Shown here in pieces: positions 1 through 6,253 of a DNA stretch of 9,717 nucleotides. The stretch comes from Pseudopedobacter sp038237895. GTDB taxonomy: Bacteria; Bacteroidota; Bacteroidia; Sphingobacteriales; Sphingobacteriaceae. The stretch spans positions 1 through 9,717 of the forward strand of contig JBBRYE010000132.1 in the NCBI GenBank assembly GCA_038237895.1. Reading direction: 5' to 3'. Position 1 is the first letter of the stretch. Each line of letters begins with the position of its first letter. The translations under genes were made by a program, and so were the position numbers. Below the pieces are notes generated by a model. That model was not told the DNA's origin and ran no database searches. It worked only from the letters and a program-made list of their open reading frames with translations.

Positions 1-129
1 CAATAAAAAATGATTGCTAATACTGGTTTTTAATGGGTGCTCGTTTATTATGATTTTATGGTTAGCTATTGCTTTAGTAGCTATTAAAAAAAAGGTAATT
101 CCCAAAAAACAAAGCGTAAATTTTTTCAT
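1..129 (-). CDS. N-terminal part of an exported protein, unrecognised (partial)
   Basis: Only the first 43 codons lie in the window; the gene continues past the left edge. The protein begins MKKFTLCFLGITFFLIATKA and continues IAN, a classic Sec signal peptide with two lysines, a hydrophobic core of about 15 residues and an AIA-N signal peptidase I site after residue 22. The mature start (NHKIIINEHPLKTSISNHFL) is not a family I recognise. The ATG lies in an A-rich context typical of Bacteroidota starts. The gene diverges from the mutase-subunit gene at 259, so the 129 nt between them must hold both promoters. The protein should act in the periplasm or outer membrane. No function can be given from this fragment. 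Confidence 0.6.
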   Translation of the reverse strand, partial: MKKFTLCFLGITFFLIATKAIANHKIIINEHPLKTSISNHFLL

Positions 130-218
130 TAATAAATTATAACATACAATGTAATGAAACAAGAGCAATAAACCCTCCAATAAAAATGTTCTAAAACCTA
201 CCTAATCATTTTTCTTAT

Positions 219-226
219 TACATTTA
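219..226 (+). promoter_or_regulatory. Possible -7 element for the acyl-CoA unit
   Basis: TACATTTA matches seven of eight positions of the Bacteroidota -7 consensus TAnnTTTG and would start transcription about 25-30 nt before the ATG at 259. No convincing -33 TTG is found at the expected distance, and such AT-rich near-matches are common, so this is a weak call. Confidence 0.2.
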
Positions 227-258
227 TAGCATAATACCTATCAATAAATTAATTAAAA

Positions 259-678
259 ATGGATAATAAACTAAATAGACCTGTTAGAGTATTGGTGGCA
301 AAAGTTGGTTTAGATGGGCATGATAGAGGCGCAAAAGTAATTGCAACTTCTTTAAGAGACGCAGGTATGGAAGTAATTTATACCGGCTTAAGGCAAACTC
401 CAGAAATGGTAGTTAATGCCGCTTTACAAGAAGATGTTGATGCCATTGGTGTTTCTATTTTGTCTGGTGCACACATGACGGTTTTCCCTAAAATTATGGC
501 ACTTTTAAAAGAAAAAGATTTAACAGATGTTTTAGTAACCGGTGGGGGTATTATCCCAGAAACTGATCAACAAGAACTAACAAAACTAGGCGTTGGCAAA
601 CTTTTTAATCCTGGCACAACTACTTCAGAAATAGTTGCCTATATTAATAATTGGGCTTTTGAGAACAGAAATTTTTAA
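259..678 (+). CDS. Stand-alone cobalamin-binding small subunit of a methylmalonyl-CoA-type mutase
   Basis: This 139-residue cytoplasmic protein is the Rossmann-like B12-binding domain of acyl-CoA mutases. The signature is complete: D19-x-H21-x-x-G24 (LDGHDRG), where His21 should be the lower axial cobalt ligand; S66-I-L68; and a glycine run at 95-97 (TGGGI) lining the nucleotide tail. The whole protein is just this domain, as in two-subunit mutases where a separate large TIM-barrel subunit of about 550 residues binds the acyl-CoA. Those include archaeal-type methylmalonyl-CoA mutase, IcmB of isobutyryl-CoA mutase and HcmB of 2-hydroxyisobutyryl-CoA mutase. No large subunit is present here, so the substrate cannot be fixed; it lies in the partner. 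An enoyl-CoA hydratase follows 10 nt downstream, which supports a role in acyl-CoA turnover (odd-chain or branched-chain). The ATG at 259 puts the first beta-strand at the normal place. Confidence 0.9.
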   Translation: MDNKLNRPVRVLVAKVGLDGHDRGAKVIATSLRDAGMEVIYTGLRQTPEMVVNAALQEDVDAIGVSILSGAHMTVFPKIMALLKEKDLTDVLVTGGGIIPETDQQELTKLGVGKLFNPGTTTSEIVAYINNWAFENRNF

Positions 679-688
679 AGAAACCATC

Positions 689-1462
689 ATGACTTTTAAT
701 AACCTCATTATAGAAAATTCTGATTTTATTCAATTAATCACTATCAGCCGCGAGGCAAAACTTAATGCATTAAACAGAGAAACACTTAAAGAATTAAACG
801 TAGCTATTAATAACGCCATTTCAGATAAAAGCATTAAAGGAATTATTATTACGGGGGCCGGAGAAAAAGCTTTTGTGGCTGGTGCCGATATTTCTGAATT
901 TTCATCTTTCAATTCGGCAGAAGGAAAAGAACTAGCTAAAGAAGGTCATCAAAATGTTTTTGATTTAATAGAAAATTGTCCAAAACCTATAATTGCCGCT
1001 ATAAATGGTTTCGCTTTAGGTGGAGGATTAGAGTTGGCAATGGCATGTCATATTAGAATGGCTTCTGCAAATGCAAAAATGGGTTTACCCGAAGTTACCT
1101 TAGGTTTAATTCCGGGATATGGAGGCACACAAAGGCTTCCTCATTTAATAGGTAAAGGAAAGGCCATGGAAATGATTTTAAGTGCAAAAATGATTGCTGC
1201 TGATGAAGCGCTTGGTAACGGTTTGATAAATAAAGTTTTGACTGATAAAACAGAACTTATGAAAGCCGCTACAGACTTGATGCAAAGCATTATACAAAAA
1301 TCTCCTCATGCAATTAAAGCCGCTATATCTGCCATAAATGCTGCTCAAAAACCAAACGGATTTGATAAAGAAATAGAAGAATTTTCTAAATGTTTTGGTA
1401 CCGAAGACTTTAAGGAAGGCGTAAGTGCTTTCTTGGAAAAAAGAAAAGCTAATTTTAATTAA
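689..1462 (+). CDS. Enoyl-CoA hydratase (crotonase family)
   Basis: This 257-residue protein has the usual crotonase length. It hydrates trans-2-enoyl-CoA to 3-hydroxyacyl-CoA, as in beta-oxidation and related pathways, in the cytoplasm. The oxyanion-hole segment AFVAGADISEF is at about 61-71 and the second one, NGFALGGGLE, at 106-115. Both catalytic glutamates of true hydratases are present: E115 (GGGLE) and E135 (GLPE), followed by LGLIPGYGGTQRL. This favours a real hydratase over an isomerase or a decarboxylase-type relative. The start is set at the ATG at 689, ten nucleotides after the mutase-subunit stop. An in-frame ATG at 635 would add 18 residues that only re-read the end of the upstream gene, and family members begin with a strand like LIIENSDFIQLITI. 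It is probably co-transcribed with the B12 subunit. Exact chain-length preference is not visible. Confidence 0.92.
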   Translation: MTFNNLIIENSDFIQLITISREAKLNALNRETLKELNVAINNAISDKSIKGIIITGAGEKAFVAGADISEFSSFNSAEGKELAKEGHQNVFDLIENCPKPIIAAINGFALGGGLELAMACHIRMASANAKMGLPEVTLGLIPGYGGTQRLPHLIGKGKAMEMILSAKMIAADEALGNGLINKVLTDKTELMKAATDLMQSIIQKSPHAIKAAISAINAAQKPNGFDKEIEEFSKCFGTEDFKEGVSAFLEKRKANFN

Positions 1463-1596
1463 TAATAAATATTTATAATTAATTTAATAGCTCAAAGGTT
1501 AATTGTGTAGAAATATTTTCCCAATTAAAATATTTTAATTTATATTCGCTTTAGTATTTAACCTCCTGATTTTTATCAGGATACTAAACCGTATAA
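1463..1596. other. Intergenic region before the signalling operon
   Basis: This 134-nt gap is very AT-rich, and I see no GC-rich stem plus T-run that would end the upstream unit. TATATTCG at 1541-1548 resembles the TAnnTTTG -7 element, with one mismatch in the TTTG half, and would give a leader of about 40 nt, but no -33 TTG sits at the right spacing. The only strong feature is the dyad at 1564-1581, listed separately. Confidence 0.5.
1564..1581. promoter_or_regulatory. Perfect 7-bp dyad with TGAT-N4-ATCA core, 15 nt before the sigma-54 activator gene
   Basis: TCCTGATTTTTATCAGGA consists of two perfect 7-nt arms around TTTT. Read as DNA, its core TGAT-N4-ATCA is the core of the FNR/CRP-family box (FNR consensus TTGAT-N4-ATCAA), with C/G in place of the outermost T/A. 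Read as RNA, it is a seven-pair hairpin with a four-base loop in the leader, close enough to the ATG at 1597 to affect initiation. No T-run follows on either strand, so it is not an intrinsic terminator. A binding protein has not been identified; the operator reading is inference. Confidence 0.5.
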
Positions 1597-3018
1597 ATGA
1601 AAAAAATACTTATCGTAGATGATGAAGTAAACATAGGTTTGTTGCTTTCTAAGTTCTTATCCAGAAACGGATTTGAAGTAAAAACCGCAACATCTGGCGC
1701 AGCCGCATTTGAAATACTTGCAACAGAATCTTTTAATTTAGTGCTTTGTGATTTTAGGCTAGAAGATACCGATGGAAGAGAGGTTTTAAAGAAAATTAAA
1801 TTATCATATCCCCGCACAGGCGTAATTATTATTACAGGCTACTCTGATATTAAACTTGCCGTAGAATTAATTAAAATGGGAGCTTATGATTATATCACAA
1901 AACCATTATATCCGGATGAGATTTTAAATACCATTAAGAAAGCTATTGATACCCAACAGGCTTTAAATGAGGAATTAGACAAGCCCAAATCTCCTGCCGA
2001 GGCTTTAAAAAATAAAGAATTAGTTACAGAGGCGTTTAAACAAGATGAGTATGTTGTTGGCCAAAGTTCTGCTGCAAAAGAGTTGATTAGACAAATTGAT
2101 TTGGTTGCGCCTACAAGTTATAGCGTAATTTTAATTGGAGAAAGTGGTACAGGAAAAGAATCTGTAGCACAAAGCATCCACATGAAAAGCCCAAGAAAGG
2201 ACAAGCCTTTTATAGCGATGGATTGTGGTTCTTTAACAAAAGAATTAGCCGGATCAGAATTTTTTGGTCATGAAAAAGGCTCTTTTACTGGGGCGCTATA
2301 CACCAAAATTGGTCATTTTGAAATGGCAAATGGCGGCACCTTATTTTTAGATGAGGTTGGTAATCTTTCTTATGAAATACAAGCTGCATTATTAAGAACA
2401 GTACAAGAAAGAAAAGTTAAACGAATAGGATCTACAAAAGAAATTGATTTAGATGTTAGAATAATTGTGGCAACAAATGAAAACTTAATTGATGCCATTT
2501 CTAAAGGAAAATTTAGGGAAGATCTTTACCATAGATTTAATGAATTTGGTATTTATATGCCGCCATTACGTGAGCGTGGAAAAGACATTATGATTTTTGC
2601 CGAATATTTCTTGCTCTCAGCAAATAAAGAATTAAATAAAGATGTTAAAATGTTCTCTCCAGATGTTGAAGAAAGCTTTTTAACTTATCCTTGGCCAGGA
2701 AACGTAAGAGAATTAAAAAACGTTTTAAGAAGGGCTGTTTTGTTAACTGAAGGAGATATTGTGCAAACAAAAGCCTTACCATTAGAAATTTCTACCTATT
2801 CTAAAGTTTCTGCATTTGAAAATGCGATAGAAACAGTAAGCTCAGCAGCGGGTAAAGAAAAGCGTGTTGATTTAAAAAACGCAGCCTTAGAGGCAGAATA
2901 TGAAACCATTTTAAAGGTTTTAAAAGATGTAAAGTTTAATAAAACCAAAGCTGCTCAAGTTCTTAATATCGATAGAAAAACACTTTATAATAAAATGAAA
3001 GCTATAAACTTAGAGTAA
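1597..3018 (+). CDS. NtrC-family sigma-54-dependent response regulator
   Basis: This 473-residue cytoplasmic activator has the full NtrC plan. The receiver (1-118) has acidic pair D8-D9, phospho-acceptor D52, T80 and K102-P103. A linker of about 30 residues follows. The AAA+ domain (about 152-385) has Walker A GESGTGKE at 181-188, the sigma-54 contact loop GSFTGA at 228-233, Walker B D252-E253, FREDLYHR at 306-313, PPLRER at 322-327 and WPGNVREL at 366-373. A Fis-type helix-turn-helix is at about 434-473 (KAAQVLNIDRKTLYNKM). It should hydrolyse ATP to open RNA polymerase-sigma-54 promoters once D52 is phosphorylated. The contact loop has Ser at the second position instead of the usual Ala; the key Phe-Thr is kept. 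The membrane kinase begins 8 nt downstream and is the likely phosphodonor. Target promoters are not evident here. A dyad just upstream may regulate the operon. Confidence 0.95.
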   Translation: MKKILIVDDEVNIGLLLSKFLSRNGFEVKTATSGAAAFEILATESFNLVLCDFRLEDTDGREVLKKIKLSYPRTGVIIITGYSDIKLAVELIKMGAYDYITKPLYPDEILNTIKKAIDTQQALNEELDKPKSPAEALKNKELVTEAFKQDEYVVGQSSAAKELIRQIDLVAPTSYSVILIGESGTGKESVAQSIHMKSPRKDKPFIAMDCGSLTKELAGSEFFGHEKGSFTGALYTKIGHFEMANGGTLFLDEVGNLSYEIQAALLRTVQERKVKRIGSTKEIDLDVRIIVATNENLIDAISKGKFREDLYHRFNEFGIYMPPLRERGKDIMIFAEYFLLSANKELNKDVKMFSPDVEESFLTYPWPGNVRELKNVLRRAVLLTEGDIVQTKALPLEISTYSKVSAFENAIETVSSAAGKEKRVDLKNAALEAEYETILKVLKDVKFNKTKAAQVLNIDRKTLYNKMKAINLE

Positions 3019-3026
3019 ATAAATAG

Positions 3027-5852
3027 GTGGCTATAAACAGTATCTCAATAAATAAAGAAGAAAACAATTTAAATATCCCAATGGGATATTTTTGGGCTAT
3101 ATTCTTAATCTGTATTTCCCCAACAGTGATGTCTATGTTGGGAGTAGAAATCAGCTATAATGATTACCGCGTTCTTTCCTTTTCTAAAATAACAGAAAGT
3201 GTATCAACCGGGCTTATTCTTGGTCGTACTTTTTCTACCGTCTGGGTTATATTTAGTATAGCTGTAGGTGTTTTTACTTGCATTTTAACATTAATAGATT
3301 TTAGCGTTAAAAAAGACATTACGGCCCCAATTGTAGGGTTAGTTATGCTTTGCATCTCTATTTTTGACCTGTTCCATTTGTTGGTGATTTTGGGCGTTGT
3401 AAACACTAATCTCGATTTAGATTCTGCAATTTACGTGACCTGGTTTGTAAGTAGGATTTTAAATATACTTCTCTTAATTATTGGTACTTTCATTATTCTT
3501 AACCTTAAAGAGAAACACTTAAATTCTGATAGGGGAAAGAAAACCTTGGTTAAATTTTTAGGAATTTCATTTTTCCTGATATCAATAATATCAATGGTAT
3601 TTATTCTTAACCTTAAAACTATTCCATCTTTATTTATAAATAGAGACGCCTTTTTTACCCACCCATCTGAAGTAATTAGTATTGTTGGATATTTATTTTG
3701 GGGTGGCTATTTAATGCCTAAAGTTTTAAAAAACTTTGATGGTATATTTTTTAAAATGTTGATATTAAGTATGATTCCTGCAATATTTGCAGGTGTACAC
3801 ATGGCTGTGTTTTACAAAAATTTTGATGTAGAATATAATTTTGCGCAGTTTTTACGCCTATTTGCTAATCTAGTCCCATTAATTGGCATTAGCTTAAATT
3901 ACTCTAGAAACATCACTACACAACATCAAATGAATCTTATTTTGGATCAGGAAATAAAATCTAAAGAAAAGATTCAACAAGATTTAGAAAGACGACAAAA
4001 CCTCTTGCAAACTGCAGAAAAATTAGCCAATATGGGAAGTTGGGAATTGGATGTTAAAACGAAAGAGATCAATTTTTCTGATGCGCTTTATAAAATATTT
4101 GGTTATATGCCTAATTCTATTACGCCCGATTTAGACTTAATGTATAATATGATTATTCCAGAATATAGATCTGGATATAAAACCATGTTAGAAACTGCAA
4201 TCTCCAAGCAAACTAACTTCAATACAGAATATCAGGTTTTATGGGTTAACGGGCAGCGTCGTTATATTTTGGCTCAATGCAGATACATACAAACAGATAA
4301 AAAAATTATTGGAACCTGTTTAGACATCACCGAATTAAAAGAAACTTCTCAAAAATTATCTCAAAATGAAGCATTATTAAAAGAAGCCGAATCTATAGCA
4401 CACAACGGAAGTTTTGAGTGGTTTAACGGAATTGATCATTTCTTTTGGTCAGAAGAATTGTTTAGAATACACGGCTATCAGCCTAATTCGGTAGAAATAA
4501 CATTAAATTTTTATGAGAACCTGATTCATAAAGATGATATAGAAAAATGTAAGCAAACTATTTTATCCATATTGGATGAAAAGAAAGATTTTGCAACAGA
4601 ATACAGAATTTACAGGCCCGACAAATCCATTAGGTATGTTTACTTAACTGCAAAAGTTATCGTTAATCATGAAAATGAGATTATTAAAATTATAGGTAAT
4701 CTTCAAGACATTACGGAGTTAAAAAATGCAGCAATCTTATTAGAGAAAACCGAAAGCATTTATAAAACCATTGCTAGCAACGTTCCGGATTCTATAGTAT
4801 TAATGTTTGATACCGATCATAAATTAATCCTTTTTGATGGTCCGATAATTACAGAGGTAAAATTTAAAACCAAATTATCTCAAGGTATACACCTAAAAGA
4901 ATTGTTTGAAGAAGACGAGTTTATCGATACAAAGAATATTTTAGATAGGGCATTTAGTGGAGAAGAAATTCAGTTAGAAAAAGATTTTCCTGATGATAAA
5001 ACTTTCATGATAGATTTTAAGCCAGTAAGAAATGCTTCTGGAGGTGTGTTTAACGTGATGGTTGTAATGCATGATATTACAGAAATCAAAAACGTACAAA
5101 AAAATTTAGAATCTAAAGTTGAGGAATTAAACAGTTCTAACCAAGATTTAGAGCAATTCGCGTATGTCGCGTCACATGATTTACAAGAGCCATTAAGAAA
5201 AATCAGAGCTTTTGGCGAGCGTTTACAAAATAAGTTTACAGATAATATTAGCCCAGAAGGGCTAGACTATGTTAAAAGGATGCAAAACGCATCAGAAAGA
5301 ATGCAAACACTAATTGATGATTTGCTTACTTTCTCTAGAGTTACCAGAACCGATGAAGTTTATGTAGATGTAGATTTACATGATGAATTTAAAAAAATAA
5401 TTGAAGATTTAGAATATACTATAGAAAAGAAAAACGCCACTATAGATCTAATGGTTAATCATCATATAGATGCTATACCTAGTCAGATTAGGCAACTTTT
5501 TCAAAACCTTTTAAGTAACTCAATAAAGTTTACTAAAGAGGGTGTGCCTCCAATAGTAGAAATTAAATCTGAGATATTGAAAGGCGAGGCTTTAGAAAAC
5601 GAAAGATTAGAACAAAATAAAGACTATTGTCGTATCACGGTTAAGGATAACGGAATTGGGTTTGATCAACAATATGCTGATAAAATATTTGAGCTTTTTC
5701 AAAGATTACACACCCGAAATGAATATCAAGGAACCGGTATTGGTTTAGCGGTTTGTAAAAAAATAGTTGATAAACATAACGGAGAAATTATAGTGAGTAG
5801 TAAACAAAATGAAGGAACTCTGTTTGCCATCATATTACCCATTAAACATTAA
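3027..5852 (+). CDS. Membrane histidine kinase: MASE3-like sensor, three PAS domains, HisKA and HATPase
   Basis: This protein has 941 residues from the GTG at 3027, or 923 if the ATG at 3081 is used. Residues about 20-293 hold seven or eight hydrophobic segments; D114-x-x-H117 and T138-W139-x-x-x-R143 resemble the MASE3 membrane sensor. A short coiled coil follows. Then come PAS1 (about 325-437), PAS2 (447-567) and PAS3 (572-691); the first two are PAS_3-like and share a G-Y-x-P-N-S segment. The HisKA H-box ASHDLQEPLRKI has phospho-accepting H717. The HATPase has N827 (N-box), D874-NGIGF (G1) and GTGIG at 902-906 (G2). All catalytic boxes look intact, and the H-box is of the type often paired with Rcp1-like receivers, one of which follows 5 nt downstream. 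The ligand is unknown. It is the only protein here with an intact phospho-donor histidine. A palindrome straddles the second possible start. Confidence 0.93.
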   Translation: MAINSISINKEENNLNIPMGYFWAIFLICISPTVMSMLGVEISYNDYRVLSFSKITESVSTGLILGRTFSTVWVIFSIAVGVFTCILTLIDFSVKKDITAPIVGLVMLCISIFDLFHLLVILGVVNTNLDLDSAIYVTWFVSRILNILLLIIGTFIILNLKEKHLNSDRGKKTLVKFLGISFFLISIISMVFILNLKTIPSLFINRDAFFTHPSEVISIVGYLFWGGYLMPKVLKNFDGIFFKMLILSMIPAIFAGVHMAVFYKNFDVEYNFAQFLRLFANLVPLIGISLNYSRNITTQHQMNLILDQEIKSKEKIQQDLERRQNLLQTAEKLANMGSWELDVKTKEINFSDALYKIFGYMPNSITPDLDLMYNMIIPEYRSGYKTMLETAISKQTNFNTEYQVLWVNGQRRYILAQCRYIQTDKKIIGTCLDITELKETSQKLSQNEALLKEAESIAHNGSFEWFNGIDHFFWSEELFRIHGYQPNSVEITLNFYENLIHKDDIEKCKQTILSILDEKKDFATEYRIYRPDKSIRYVYLTAKVIVNHENEIIKIIGNLQDITELKNAAILLEKTESIYKTIASNVPDSIVLMFDTDHKLILFDGPIITEVKFKTKLSQGIHLKELFEEDEFIDTKNILDRAFSGEEIQLEKDFPDDKTFMIDFKPVRNASGGVFNVMVVMHDITEIKNVQKNLESKVEELNSSNQDLEQFAYVASHDLQEPLRKIRAFGERLQNKFTDNISPEGLDYVKRMQNASERMQTLIDDLLTFSRVTRTDEVYVDVDLHDEFKKIIEDLEYTIEKKNATIDLMVNHHIDAIPSQIRQLFQNLLSNSIKFTKEGVPPIVEIKSEILKGEALENERLEQNKDYCRITVKDNGIGFDQQYADKIFELFQRLHTRNEYQGTGIGLAVCKKIVDKHNGEIIVSSKQNEGTLFAIILPIKH
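3071..3091. repeat. Inverted repeat with 10-nt arms over the alternative start of the kinase gene
   Basis: The arms AAATATCCCA (3071-3080) and TGGGATATTT (3082-3091) are perfect reverse complements around a single A at 3081. That A is the first base of the in-frame ATG. As DNA it is a near-continuous operator-like dyad; as RNA nine pairs could form with a three-base loop, hiding the ATG. It encodes the stretch around P18-M19-G20, so coding constraint alone could also produce it. Confidence 0.5.
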
Positions 5853-5857
5853 ATAAG

Positions 5858-6253
5858 ATGGAGAAATTTTTTTGGATTGCAGATGATGATGCCGATGATA
5901 GAATGATCATTAAAGAAGCCTTTGAGGAAAACGATTTTGATCAAACATTGACGTTTTTTGAGGATGGAGAAATGGTTTTGACTAAGTTTAAGGAAAGGTT
6001 AGAAAACAGACATTATCCTTCTTTATTGATTTTAGATTTAAACATGCCAAAGGTTAATGGAGTAGAGTTATTAAGCAGAATTAAAAAAGATGATAAAACA
6101 AAACACATTCCTATTGTAATTTTATCAACCTCAAAAAGCAATGTGGATAGAGAGAAAGTTTTAAACTTAGGTGCCGATGATTTTATTACAAAACCATTCA
6201 GCTTTAACCATATGATACAAATTACAAAAGAATTAATAGAAAAATATGGCTAA
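5858..6253 (+). CDS. Single-domain response regulator (CheY/Rcp1-like)
   Basis: This 131-residue protein is a receiver domain with no output domain. It has the acidic cluster D9-D10-D11, phospho-acceptor D60 in LLILDLNMPKVNG, S90 at the switch position (VILSTS) and K112-P113. The extended loop before strand 3 (ENRHYPSLLILDLNMP) is typical of the Rcp1-like receivers that serve phytochrome-type and multi-PAS kinases. The gene starts 5 nt after the membrane kinase stop, whose H-box is of the matching class, so it is very likely its direct partner. It could relay phosphate, act by protein contact, or drain the kinase. Its stop codon overlaps the start of the next gene. Confidence 0.93.
   Translation: MEKFFWIADDDADDRMIIKEAFEENDFDQTLTFFEDGEMVLTKFKERLENRHYPSLLILDLNMPKVNGVELLSRIKKDDKTKHIPIVILSTSKSNVDREKVLNLGADDFITKPFSFNHMIQITKELIEKYG

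Noticed and set aside
139..169. Promoter-like pair for the left-edge minus-strand gene (TATGTTAT with ATTG 19 nt upstream, read on the minus strand)
   Set aside because: The spacing is right, but the implied leader before the ATG at 129 is only about five bases and the -7 half matches poorly.
635..688. Upstream in-frame ATG that would add 18 residues to the enoyl-CoA hydratase
   Set aside because: The extension lies almost wholly inside the B12-subunit gene in another frame, and crotonases begin near the strand that follows the ATG at 689.
730..912. Reverse-strand open frame inside the hydratase gene
   Set aside because: It is antisense to a well-supported gene and its product shows no domain or start context of its own. 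The same applies to reverse frames at 1584-1817, 3164-3406 and 6770-6961.
1564..1581. The dyad as an intrinsic terminator of the acyl-CoA unit
   Set aside because: Neither strand has a T-run after the stem, and the stem is only seven pairs.
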